A stretch of DNA of 16,970 nucleotides, taken from the NCBI GenBank assembly GCA_013368375.1, contig JAACJP010000108.1:1-16970 (forward strand), given 5' to 3'. The notes below the pieces were generated by a model, which saw only the letters and a list, made by a program, of their open reading frames with translations, did not search any database and was not told the DNA's origin. The stretch's first letter is position 1. Each line of letters begins with the position of its first letter. Both the position numbers and the translations under genes were made by a program. Of the stretch, positions 1 through 8,614 are shown one piece after another. Source of the stretch: Tricholomella constricta. Lineage: Eukaryota > Basidiomycota > Agaricomycetes > Agaricales > Lyophyllaceae.

Positions 1-195
1 GGGATTGTTGATGCTTGGTTGTCACTAATAGACCTTTTGATCTGTCTGGCTGATGCTTTCAGGAACATGACCTGCGACTGAACGTGGTTGCGTGGGAGGC
101 GACTGACGTACGTGACGGATGGTGTACCTAGCGAGTGGTGTACCCAGCAAGTGGCGTACCCGGCGACCGGTTAGAGGTTTGAGTTAGAGCTTCGG
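1..195 (+). repeat. Satellite monomer M0 (partial, 3' end only)
   Basis: This copy begins inside the intron-like segment of the monomer (the GGGATTGTTGATGC stretch) and runs to the monomer boundary. It has three private differences: an extra T in GTGGTTGCG near 88-89, which shifts the exon-2-like frame; A at 130 where other copies have G; and T at 139 where others have C. Its TTTCAG acceptor is at 58-63. Confidence 0.95.
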
Positions 196-1246
196 GTGCC
201 TCGGTTAGAGATTTGGGTTGGGAACGTTTCTGCTCGTGTCTCGGTTAAGGTTCGGAAACATGTTCTGCTCTGGAGCGAGATGCAAGTCAAATATCAAACG
301 CACTGCACACAATTAATTCCGACAATGCAAATCCAACGCCAGCAAGGCAACGTAAAATCTGACGGGCAATTTGTGTTGACGCTAGTATTCTGAGCAAGTA
401 CAATAAATTTACGTACGACTTGTTATGCCAGCGAGGCGACGTAAAATCTGTTGTGCAACACGGGCAGTTTGCGTAAGCGCTAGTATTCTCAGCAAGTACA
501 ATAAATTATGTACGACTAGTGGCATGTTTTTATGAGAGTCTAGCGACACATTTGAGTGAGCGTTGGCTATACGCAACAACTTCTTTCACTGCAATCGACG
601 TAGCCGATGAGCGACAGGTCAAGGAGGTGTGTACTTCTTTTGTTGTGATCCCGACGGACGGTTGGTTTTCTTCGGGCATGGGCGCACCCTCACTGCAGGG
701 TGCCGTGCATACATGTCCAAACAAATGCAAATCAAAACAAATGCCAGCAAGGCAATGTAAATTTGATGTGCGGTCTGTTTGTTCGATAGCAAGCCAGTAT
801 TCTGAGTGAGTATAACAGATCGGATTAGCTACGTACAACTAGCAGCACGCTTTGATGAGACGTTTACGTTCCAGCAACGCAATAACCGATGAGGGACGGG
901 TGAAAGCCATTGAAGCTCTGCGTACTTGTTTTGTTGTGATCCTGACGGTAAGTACGCTTGCGTGGACGTTGTTGTGCATGCGTGCGCTGATTGCAACAGT
1001 TGGCATTCCTTTGAAGCTCAAGAGAAAAAATGTACGGCTACGTATGCTGTCGGGGATTGTTGATGCTTGGTTGTCACTAATAGACCTTTTGATCTGTCTG
1101 GCTGATGCTTTCAGGAACATGACCTGCGACTGAACGTGGTGCGTGGGAGGCGACTGACGTACGTGACGGATGGTGTACCTGGCGAGTGGCGTACCCAGCA
1201 AGTGGCGTACCCGGCGACCGGTTAGAGGTTTGAGTTAGAGCTTCGG
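196..1246 (+). repeat. Satellite monomer M1, 1,051 bp
   Basis: Relative to the commonest form (1,053 bp: M2, M5, M6, M10), this copy has the short CAACAACTT allele near 565-573 (-1) and three A instead of four in the GTAAATTTG run near 758 (-1), which explains 1,051 bp. It has a private T at 318 in place of C. It is one of only three copies in which the RWLY and DERQ codons of stretch A share a frame. The spliced frame of stretch B is intact (ATG 855, TAG ending 1225). Confidence 0.97.
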
Positions 1247-1388
1247 GTGCCTCGGTTAGAGATTTGGGTTGGGAACGTTTCTGCTCGTGTCTCGGTTAAG
1301 GTTCGGAAACATGTTCTGCTCTGGAGCGAGATGCAAGTCAAATATCAAACGCACTGCACACAATTAATCCCGACAATGCAAATCCAAC
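1247..1388 (+). other. Monomer leader, no recognised content (M2)
   Basis: I see no gene, RNA motif or repeat of note in this stretch beyond the GTTAGAG-like words that cross in from the previous monomer. A frame of 65 codons is open from the GTG at 1247 to a TGA at 1442-1444, but it has no ATG start, no family resemblance and is broken in M4, so I do not call it coding. The AACATGTTCTG...GATGCAAGTCAAATATCAAAC part (about 1308-1349) weakly resembles the ACATGTCC...ATGCAAATCAAAAC tail before S3, suggesting it is the diverged equivalent of that tail. Confidence 0.5.
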
Positions 1389-1477
1389 GCCAGCAAGGCA
1401 ACGTAAAATCTGACGGGCAATTTGTGTTGACGCTAGTATTCTGAGCAAGTACAATAAATTTACGTACGACTTGTTAT
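1389..1477 (+). repeat. Internal subrepeat S1 (M2)
   Basis: About 89 bp running from GCCAGCAAGGCAACGTAAAA through GCTAGTATTCTGAGCAAGTA to TACGTACGACTTGTTAT. It is directly followed by S2, with which it shares the opening GCCAGCRAGGCRACGTAAAA block, the central GCTAGTATTCTSAGCAAG block and the AATAAATT...GTACGACT end. S2 carries about six extra bases in the middle. The AATAAA at 1453-1458 could act as a polyadenylation signal for a transcript coming from the previous monomer, but that is only a word match. Confidence 0.85.
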
Positions 1478-1570
1478 GCCAGCGAGGCGACGTAAAATCT
1501 GTTGTGCAACACGGGCAGTTTGCGTAAGCGCTAGTATTCTCAGCAAGTACAATAAATTATGTACGACTAG
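1478..1570 (+). repeat. Internal subrepeat S2 (M2)
   Basis: About 93 bp with the same order of blocks as S1. The 3' end continues into ACTAGTGGCATGTTTTTATGA, which aligns with ACTAGCAGCACGCTTTGATGA after S3. S2 is therefore the upstream partner of stretch A exactly as S3 is of stretch B. A second AATAAA lies at 1551-1556. Confidence 0.85.
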
Positions 1571-1608
1571 TGGCATGTTTTTATGAGAGTCTAGCGACAC
1601 ATTTGAGT

Positions 1609-1717
1609 GAGCGTTGGCTATACGCAACACACTTCTTTCACTGCAATCGACGTAGCCGATGAGCGACAGGTCAAGGAGGTGTGTACTTCTTTTGTTGTGA
1701 TCCCGACGGACGGTTGG
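1609..1717 (+). pseudogene. Stretch A: decayed RXLR/dEER-like effector fragment (M2)
   Basis: Codons at 1609-1623 read E-R-W-L-Y, and codons at 1658-1669 read D-E-R-Q followed by VKEVC and FVVIPTDGW. This resembles an RXLR motif (last Arg lost) followed by a dEER motif, the translocation region known from oomycete effectors. The two motifs share a frame only in M1, M12 and M16; in M2 and the other copies one extra base in CAACACACTT separates them. Upstream, no signal peptide is visible: the ATG in TTTTTATGAGAG is out of frame or meets early stops. At nucleotide level the stretch aligns with stretch B (CCGATGAG, GACRGGT, TTTTGTTGTGATCC), so the two are diverged duplicates. I call it a relic, not a gene. 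The motif resemblance is short and could be coincidental. Confidence 0.35.
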
Positions 1718-1735
1718 TTTTCTTCGGGCATGGGC

Positions 1736-1755
1736 GCACCCTCACTGCAGGGTGC
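1736..1755. other. Perfect 7-bp hairpin around a PstI-type palindrome (M2)
   Basis: GCACCCT at 1736-1742 pairs exactly with AGGGTGC at 1749-1755 around a six-base loop. The GCAGGGTGC allele keeps the stem (M1, M2, M3, M5, M6, M7, M10, M11, M16). The GCAGGTGCC allele (M4, M8, M9, M12-M15) removes one G and shortens the pairing. No T-run follows, so it is not a bacterial-type terminator. Confidence 0.5.
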
Positions 1756-1794
1756 CGTGCATACATGTCCAAACAAATGCAAATCAAAACAAAT

Positions 1795-1895
1795 GCCAGC
1801 GAGGCAATGTAAAATTTGATGTGCGGTCTGTTTGTTCGATAGCAAGCCAGTATTCTGAGTGAGTATAACAGATCGGATTAGCTACGTACAACTAG
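1795..1895 (+). repeat. Internal subrepeat S3, diverged (M2)
   Basis: Opens with GCCAGCGAGGCAATGTAAAA, continues with GCCAGTATTCTGAGTGAGTA and ends TACGTACAACTAG, matching S1 and S2 block by block but with more substitutions. It contains GTGAGTATAAC, a good 5' splice-site word just after the GAG of the frame from stretch A, but no matching acceptor gives an obviously better frame. The run of three or four A near its start decides whether the upstream frame stops early (four A) or reads on to the TGA. Confidence 0.75.
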
Positions 1896-1907
1896 CAGCA
1901 CGCTTTG

Positions 1908-2278
1908 ATGAGACGTTTACGTTCCAGCAACGCAATAACCGATGAGGGACGGGTGAAAGCCATTGAAGCTCTGCGTACTTGTTTTGTTGTGATCCTGACG
2001 GTAAGTACGCTTGCGTGGACGTTGTTGTGCATGCGTGCGCTGATTGCAACAGTTGGCATTCCTTTGAAGCTCAAGAGAAAAAATGTACGGCTACGTATGC
2101 TGTCGGGGATTGTTGATGCTTGGTTGTCACTAATAGACCTTTTGATCTGTCTGGCTGATGCTTTCAGGAACATGACCTGCGACTGAACGTGGTGCGTGGG
2201 AGGCGACTGACGTACGTGACGGATGGTGTACCTGGCGAGTGGCGTACCCAGCAAGTGGCGTACCCGGCGACCGGTTAG
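1908..2278 (+). CDS. Candidate spliced 67-aa frame with RRLR...DEGR N-terminus (M2; tentative)
   Basis: Exon 1 (1908-2000, 31 codons) starts at the only sensible ATG; an in-frame TAG lies 5' of it at 1893-1895. Residues 2-5 are RRLR, followed six residues later by DEGR (12-15), then VKAIEALRT and a hydrophobic FVVIL. Removing the intron-like 2001-2167 joins it in phase 0 to exon 2 (2168-2278, 36 codons plus TAG), a basic, hydrophilic tail. RXLR then dEER is the arrangement of the host-targeting region of oomycete effectors, but no signal peptide precedes it, so it would not be a functional secreted effector as it stands. Intact copies: 855-1225, 2962-3332, 4013-4383, 5066-5436, 6119-6489, 7171-7541, 8223-8593, 9275-9645, 10328-10698, 11382-11752, 12433-12803, 14538-14908. 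Broken: M13, M15 (frameshift), M16 (no ATG). Alternatively this is a non-coding satellite transcript or chance. Exon 2's openness alone is weak evidence (36 codons). Confidence 0.25.
2001..2167 (+). other. Intron-like segment, GTAAGT...CTAAT...TTTCAG (M2)
   Basis: The 167-bp segment begins ACG|GTAAGTACG, an almost ideal 5' splice site. It contains CACTAATAG with a candidate branch A at 2133, 34 nt before the 3' end, and ends in GATGCTTTCAG|GA. The branch word fits CTRAY, used by many fungi and oomycetes. All three signals are unchanged in every complete monomer, although near-identity of monomers makes that weak evidence of selection. Retention is also readable: from the ATG the unspliced frame stays open for 92 codons to a TGA at 2184-2186 and encodes two hydrophobic stretches (about residues 25-53 and 64-86) separated by a Lys/Arg-rich link. 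Confidence 0.4.
2210..2217. other. ACGTACGT palindrome (M2)
   Basis: This self-complementary octamer lies inside TGACGTACGTGAC, which contains a TGACGTA core like that of bZIP/CREB-type sites. Related TACGTA hexamers occur at the 3' end of S1 and S3. No function can be assigned from sequence alone. Confidence 0.3.
2226..2273 (+). repeat. Minisatellite, 3 x 16 bp (M2)
   Basis: Three adjacent 16-bp units read GTGTACCTGGCGAGTG, GCGTACCCAGCAAGTG and GCGTACCCGGCGACCG. They fall inside exon 2 of the candidate spliced frame; since 16 is not a multiple of three, each unit is read in a different frame. Unit 1 varies between monomers (CCTAGCG in M0, CTTGGCG in M13-M15). The same block is at 122-169 in M0. 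Confidence 0.85.
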
Positions 2279-2356
2279 AGGTTTGAGTTAGAGCTTCGGG
2301 TGCCTCGGTTAGAGATTTGGGTTGGGAACGTTTCTGCTCGTGTCTCGGTTAAGGTT
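2274..2356 (+). repeat. Irregular GTTAGAG-type short repeats across the M2/M3 boundary
   Basis: GTTAGAG occurs at 2274-2280, 2287-2293 and 2308-2314, followed by looser forms (GGGTTGGGA, CGGTTAAGG, GGTTCGG). Spacing is uneven (13 and 21 bp), so this is a cryptically simple G/T-rich stretch rather than a clean microsatellite. It recurs at each monomer junction. Confidence 0.5.
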
Positions 2357-3353
2357 CGGAAACATGTTCTGCTCTGGAGCGAGATGCAAGTCAAATATCA
2401 AACGCACTGCACACAATTAATCCCGACAATGCAAATCCAACGCCAGCAAGGCAACGTAAAATCTGACGGGCAATTTGTGTTGACGCTAGTATTCTGAGCA
2501 AGTACAATAAATTTACGTACGACTTGTTATGCCAGCGAGGCGACGTAAAATCTGTTGTGCAACACGGGCAGTTTGCGTAAGCGCTAGTATTCTCAGCAAG
2601 TACAATAAATTATGTACGACTAGTGGCATGTTTTTATGAGAGTCTAGCGACACATTTGAGTGAGCGTTGGCTATACGCAACACACTTCTTTCACTGCAAT
2701 CGACGTAGCCGATGAGCGACAGGTCAAGGAGGTGTGTACTTCTTTTGTTGTGATCCCGACGGACGGTTGGTTTTCTTGCGGGCATGGGCGCACCCTCACT
2801 GCAGGGTGCCGTGCATACATGTCCAAACAAATGCAAATCAAAACAAATGCCAGCAAGGCAATGTAAAATTTGATGTGCGGTCTGTTTGTTCGATAGCAAG
2901 CCAGTATTCTGAGTGAGTATAACAGATCGGATTAGCTACGTACAACTAGCAGCACGCTTTGATGAGACGTTTACGTTCCAGCAACGCAATAACCGATGAG
3001 GGACGGGTGAAAGCCATTGAAGCTCTGCGTACTTGTTTTGTTGTGATCCTGACGGTAAGTACGCTTGCGTGGACGTTGTTGTGCATGCGTGCGCTGATTG
3101 CAACAGTTGGCATTCCTTTGAAGCTCAAGAGAAAAAATGTACGGCTACGTATGCTGTCGGGGATTGTTGATGCTTGGTTGTCACTAATAGACCTTTTGAT
3201 CTGTCTGGCTGATGCTTTCAGGAACATGACCTGCGACTGAACGTGGTGCGTGGGAGGCGACTGACGTACGTGACGGATGGTGTACCTGGCGAGTGGCGTA
3301 CCCAGCAAGTGGCGTACCCGGCGACCGGTTAGAGGTTTGAGTTAGAGCTTCGG
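2300..3353 (+). repeat. Satellite monomer M3, 1,054 bp
   Basis: An extra G in TCTTGCGGGC (near 2777) with GCAGGGTGC retained gives +1 and breaks the stretch A frame downstream of that point. At every variable site I tracked it is identical to M11. The spliced frame of stretch B is intact (ATG 2962, TAG ending 3332). Confidence 0.97.
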
Positions 3354-4404
3354 GTGCCTCGGTTAGAGATTTGGGTTGGGAACGTTTCTGCTCGTGTCTC
3401 GGTTAAGGTTCGGAAACATGTTCTGCTCTGGAGCGAGATGCAAGTCAAATATCAAACGCACTGCACACAATTAATCCGACAATGCAAATCCAACGCCAGC
3501 AAGGCAACGTAAAATCTGACGGGCAATTTGTGTTGACGCTAGTATTCTGAGCAAGTACAATAAATTTACGTACGACTTGTTATGCCAGCGAGGCGACGTA
3601 AAATCTGTTGTGCAACACGGGCAGTTTGCGTAAGCGCTAGTATTCTCAGCAAGTACAATAAATTATGTACGACTAGTGGCATGTTTTTATGAGAGTCTAG
3701 CGACACATTTGAGTGAGCGTTGGCTATACGCAACACACTTCTTTCACTGCAATCGACGTAGCCGATGAGCGACAGGTCAAGGAGGTGTGTACTTCTTTTG
3801 TTGTGATCCCGACGGACGGTTGGTTTTCTTGCGGGCATGGGCGCACCCTCACTGCAGGTGCCGTGCATACATGTCCAAACAAATGCAAATCAAAACAAAT
3901 GCCAGCAAGGCAATGTAAATTTGATGTGCGGTCTGTTTGTTCGATAGCAAGCCAGTATTCTGAGTGAGTATAACAGATCGGATTAGCTACGTACAACTAG
4001 CAGCACGCTTTGATGAGACGTTTACGTTCCAGCAACGCAATAACCGATGAGGGACGGGTGAAAGCCATTGAAGCTCTGCGTACTTGTTTTGTTGTGATCC
4101 TGACGGTAAGTACGCTTGCGTGGACGTTGTTGTGCATGCGTGCGCTGATTGCAACAGTTGGCATTCCTTTGAAGCTCAAGAGAAAAAATGTACGGCTACG
4201 TATGCTGTCGGGGATTGTTGATGCTTGGTTGTCACTAATAGACCTTTTGATCTGTCTGGCTGATGCTTTCAGGAACATGACCTGCGACTGAACGTGGTGC
4301 GTGGGAGGCGACTGACGTACGTGACGGATGGTGTACCTGGCGAGTGGCGTACCCAGCAAGTGGCGTACCCGGCGACCGGTTAGAGGTTTGAGTTAGAGCT
4401 TCGG
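3354..4404 (+). repeat. Satellite monomer M4, 1,051 bp
   Basis: This copy has the TTGCGGG allele (+1), the GCAGGTGCC allele (-1), three A in GTAAATTTG (-1) and a private loss of one C in TTAATCCGAC near 3476 (-1). The last change breaks the GTG-started frame that is open in the other copies. The spliced frame of stretch B is intact (4013-4383). Confidence 0.97.
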
Positions 4405-5457
4405 GTGCCTCGGTTAGAGATTTGGGTTGGGAACGTTTCTGCTCGTGTCTCGGTTAAGGTTCGGAAACATGTTCTGCTCTGGAGCGAGATGCAAGTCAAA
4501 TATCAAACGCACTGCACACAATTAATCCCGACAATGCAAATCCAACGCCAGCAAGGCAACGTAAAATCTGACGGGCAATTTGTGTTGACGCTAGTATTCT
4601 GAGCAAGTACAATAAATTTACGTACGACTTGTTATGCCAGCGAGGCGACGTAAAATCTGTTGTGCAACACGGGCAGTTTGCGTAAGCGCTAGTATTCTCA
4701 GCAAGTACAATAAATTATGTACGACTAGTGGCATGTTTTTATGAGAGTCTAGCGACACATTTGAGTGAGCGTTGGCTATACGCAACACACTTCTTTCACT
4801 GCAATCGACGTAGCCGATGAGCGACAGGTCAAGGAGGTGTGTACTTCTTTTGTTGTGATCCCGACGGACGGTTGGTTTTCTTCGGGCATGGGCGCACCCT
4901 CACTGCAGGGTGCCGTGCATACATGTCCAAACAAATGCAAATCAAAACAAATGCCAGCAAGGCAATGTAAAATTTGATGTGCGGTCTGTTTGTTCGATAG
5001 CAAGCCAGTATTCTGAGTGAGTATAACAGATCGGATTAGCTACGTACAACTAGCAGCACGCTTTGATGAGACGTTTACGTTCCAGCAACGCAATAACCGA
5101 TGAGGGACGGGTGAAAGCCATTGAAGCTCTGCGTACTTGTTTTGTTGTGATCCTGACGGTAAGTACGCTTGCGTGGACGTTGTTGTGCATGCGTGCGCTG
5201 ATTGCAACAGTTGGCATTCCTTTGAAGCTCAAGAGAAAAAATGTACGGCTACGTATGCTGTCGGGGATTGTTGATGCTTGGTTGTCACTAATAGACCTTT
5301 TGATCTGTCTGGCTGATGCTTTCAGGAACATGACCTGCGACTGAACGTGGTGCGTGGGAGGCGACTGACGTACGTGACGGATGGTGTACCTGGCGAGTGG
5401 CGTACCCAGCAAGTGGCGTACCCGGCGACCGGTTAGAGGTTTGAGTTAGAGCTTCGG
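4405..5457 (+). repeat. Satellite monomer M5, 1,053 bp
   Basis: Consensus-like copy with the long CAACACACTT, TCTTCGGGC, GCAGGGTGC, GCCAGCAAGG and four-A alleles. M6 and M10 match it at all tracked sites. The spliced frame is intact (5066-5436). Confidence 0.97.
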
Positions 5458-6510
5458 GTGCCTCGGTTAGAGATTTGGGTTGGGAACGTTTCTGCTCGTG
5501 TCTCGGTTAAGGTTCGGAAACATGTTCTGCTCTGGAGCGAGATGCAAGTCAAATATCAAACGCACTGCACACAATTAATCCCGACAATGCAAATCCAACG
5601 CCAGCAAGGCAACGTAAAATCTGACGGGCAATTTGTGTTGACGCTAGTATTCTGAGCAAGTACAATAAATTTACGTACGACTTGTTATGCCAGCGAGGCG
5701 ACGTAAAATCTGTTGTGCAACACGGGCAGTTTGCGTAAGCGCTAGTATTCTCAGCAAGTACAATAAATTATGTACGACTAGTGGCATGTTTTTATGAGAG
5801 TCTAGCGACACATTTGAGTGAGCGTTGGCTATACGCAACACACTTCTTTCACTGCAATCGACGTAGCCGATGAGCGACAGGTCAAGGAGGTGTGTACTTC
5901 TTTTGTTGTGATCCCGACGGACGGTTGGTTTTCTTCGGGCATGGGCGCACCCTCACTGCAGGGTGCCGTGCATACATGTCCAAACAAATGCAAATCAAAA
6001 CAAATGCCAGCAAGGCAATGTAAAATTTGATGTGCGGTCTGTTTGTTCGATAGCAAGCCAGTATTCTGAGTGAGTATAACAGATCGGATTAGCTACGTAC
6101 AACTAGCAGCACGCTTTGATGAGACGTTTACGTTCCAGCAACGCAATAACCGATGAGGGACGGGTGAAAGCCATTGAAGCTCTGCGTACTTGTTTTGTTG
6201 TGATCCTGACGGTAAGTACGCTTGCGTGGACGTTGTTGTGCATGCGTGCGCTGATTGCAACAGTTGGCATTCCTTTGAAGCTCAAGAGAAAAAATGTACG
6301 GCTACGTATGCTGTCGGGGATTGTTGATGCTTGGTTGTCACTAATAGACCTTTTGATCTGTCTGGCTGATGCTTTCAGGAACATGACCTGCGACTGAACG
6401 TGGTGCGTGGGAGGCGACTGACGTACGTGACGGATGGTGTACCTGGCGAGTGGCGTACCCAGCAAGTGGCGTACCCGGCGACCGGTTAGAGGTTTGAGTT
6501 AGAGCTTCGG
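5458..6510 (+). repeat. Satellite monomer M6, 1,053 bp
   Basis: Matches M5 and M10 at every tracked variable site, so M5-M6 looks like a recent adjacent duplication or a homogenised pair. The spliced frame is intact (6119-6489). Confidence 0.97.
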
Positions 6511-7562
6511 GTGCCTCGGTTAGAGATTTGGGTTGGGAACGTTTCTGCTCGTGTCTCGGTTAAGGTTCGGAAACATGTTCTGCTCTGGAGCGAGATGCAA
6601 GTCAAATATCAAACGCACTGCACACAATTAATCCCGACAATGCAAATCCAACGCCAGCAAGGCAACGTAAAATCTGACGGGCAATTTGTGTTGACGCTAG
6701 TATTCTGAGCAAGTACAATAAATTTACGTACGACTTGTTATGCCAGCGAGGCGACGTAAAATCTGTTGTGCAACACGGGCAGTTTGCGTAAGCGCTAGTA
6801 TTCTCAGCAAGTACAATAAATTATGTACGACTAGTGGCATGTTTTTATGAGAGTCTAGCGACACATTTGAGTGAGCGTTGGCTATACGCAACACACTTCT
6901 TTCACTGCAATCGACGTAGCCGATGAGCGACAGGTCAAGGAGGTGTGTACTTCTTTTGTTGTGATCCCGACGGACGGTTGGTTTTCTTCGGGCATGGGCG
7001 CACCCTCACTGCAGGGTGCCGTGCATACATGTCCAAACAAATGCAAATCAAAACAAATGCCAGCAAGGCAATGTAAATTTGATGTGCGGTCTGTTTGTTC
7101 GATAGCAAGCCAGTATTCTGAGTGAGTATAACAGATCGGATTAGCTACGTACAACTAGCAGCACGCTTTGATGAGACGTTTACGTTCCAGCAACGCAATA
7201 ACCGATGAGGGACGGGTGAAAGCCATTGAAGCTCTGCGTACTTGTTTTGTTGTGATCCTGACGGTAAGTACGCTTGCGTGGACGTTGTTGTGCATGCGTG
7301 CGCTGATTGCAACAGTTGGCATTCCTTTGAAGCTCAAGAGAAAAAATGTACGGCTACGTATGCTGTCGGGGATTGTTGATGCTTGGTTGTCACTAATAGA
7401 CCTTTTGATCTGTCTGGCTGATGCTTTCAGGAACATGACCTGCGACTGAACGTGGTGCGTGGGAGGCGACTGACGTACGTGACGGATGGTGTACCTGGCG
7501 AGTGGCGTACCCAGCAAGTGGCGTACCCGGCGACCGGTTAGAGGTTTGAGTTAGAGCTTCGG
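6511..7562 (+). repeat. Satellite monomer M7, 1,052 bp
   Basis: Differs from M5 and M6 by one A fewer in the GTAAATTTG run near 7075, which lets the frame through stretch A continue to the TGA just before the GTGAGTATAAC site. The spliced frame of stretch B is intact (7171-7541). Confidence 0.97.
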
Positions 7563-8614
7563 GTGCCTCGGTTAGAGATTTGGGTTGGGAACGTTTCTGC
7601 TCGTGTCTCGGTTAAGGTTCGGAAACATGTTCTGCTCTGGAGCGAGATGCAAGTCAAATATCAAACGCACTGCACACAATTAATCCCGACAATGCAAATC
7701 CAACGCCAGCAAGGCAACGTAAAATCTGACGGGCAATTTGTGTTGACGCTAGTATTCTGAGCAAGTACAATAAATTTACGTACGACTTGTTATGCCAGCG
7801 AGGCGACGTAAAATCTGTTGTGCAACACGGGCAGTTTGCGTAAGCGCTAGTATTCTCAGCAAGTACAATAAATTATGTACGACTAGTGGCATGTTTTTAT
7901 GAGAGTCTAGCGACACATTTGAGTGAGCGTTGGCTATACGCAACACACTTCTTTCACTGCAATCGACGTAGCCGATGAGCGACAGGTCAAGGAGGTGTGT
8001 ACTTCTTTTGTTGTGATCCCGACGGACGGTTGGTTTTCTTGCGGGCATGGGCGCACCCTCACTGCAGGTGCCGTGCATACATGTCCAAACAAATGCAAAT
8101 CAAAACAAATGCCAGCAAGGCAATGTAAATTTGATGTGCGGTCTGTTTGTTCGATAGCAAGCCAGTATTCTGAGTGAGTATAACAGATCGGATTAGCTAC
8201 GTACAACTAGCAGCACGCTTTGATGAGACGTTTACGTTCCAGCAACGCAATAACCGATGAGGGACGGGTGAAAGCCATTGAAGCTCTGCGTACTTGTTTT
8301 GTTGTGATCCTGACGGTAAGTACGCTTGCGTGGACGTTGTTGTGCATGCGTGCGCTGATTGCAACAGTTGGCATTCCTTTGAAGCTCAAGAGAAAAAATG
8401 TACGGCTACGTATGCTGTCGGGGATTGTTGATGCTTGGTTGTCACTAATAGACCTTTTGATCTGTCTGGCTGATGCTTTCAGGAACATGACCTGCGACTG
8501 AACGTGGTGCGTGGGAGGCGACTGACGTACGTGACGGATGGTGTACCTGGCGAGTGGCGTACCCAGCAAGTGGCGTACCCGGCGACCGGTTAGAGGTTTG
8601 AGTTAGAGCTTCGG
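7563..8614 (+). repeat. Satellite monomer M8, 1,052 bp
   Basis: Carries TTGCGGG (+1), GCAGGTGCC (-1) and three A (-1), the same combination as M4 without M4's private C loss. The two compensating indels replace about ten codons of stretch A in another frame. The spliced frame of stretch B is intact (8223-8593). Confidence 0.97.

Larger units (their letters stand above)
1247..2299 (+). repeat. Satellite monomer M2, 1,053 bp (reference copy for substructure)
   Basis: This copy has the commonest indel state: long CAACACACTT, TCTTCGGGC, GCAGGGTGC and four A in GTAAAATTTG. It differs from M5, M6 and M10 by G instead of A in GCCAGCGAGG (near 1801), a variant otherwise seen only in M14 and M15. The spliced frame is intact (1908-2278). 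All internal features are annotated on this copy. To find them elsewhere, add the monomer start offset and correct by 1-2 bp for the indels listed under each copy. Confidence 0.97.

Noticed and set aside
1247..1444. 65-codon plus-strand frame starting at GTG
   Set aside because: GTG starts are not expected in a eukaryotic setting, no family resemblance is visible, and the frame is broken by a C deletion in M4.
1673..1679. AAGGAGG, a perfect Shine-Dalgarno-like word
   Set aside because: No ATG-started frame follows at a suitable distance, it lies inside stretch A in place of the homologous AAAGCCATTG of stretch B, and the rest of the window looks eukaryotic.
1618..1845. Minus-strand open frames across stretch A and the hairpin
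   Set aside because: Their ends shift from copy to copy with one-base indels and they have no recognisable product. They look like shadows of the plus-strand composition.
1860..1870. GTGAGTATAAC as the donor of another intron
   Set aside because: The word is good, but I found no acceptor that joins it to an obviously longer frame, and the frame before it stops at the overlapping TGA.
1892..2254. 120-codon minus-strand open frame, repeated in most monomers
   Set aside because: It opens at TTG rather than ATG and overlaps the intron-bearing plus-strand model along its whole length. It resembles no family I know, and its recurrence only reflects monomer identity.
2274..2356. Interstitial telomere repeats (GTTAGAG, TTTGGGTTGGG)
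   Set aside because: No run of TTTAGGG or TTAGGG occurs. Spacing is irregular and the words are only loosely telomere-like.
2233..2363. Pol III A-box-like TGGCGAGTGG and B-box-like GGTTCGGAAAC, suggesting a SINE or tRNA-derived element
   Set aside because: The boxes are about 110 bp apart, too far for a tRNA and unusual for a SINE. The B-box lacks its conserved 3' half, the A-box word is part of the 16-bp minisatellite, and no nearby T-run terminator is seen.
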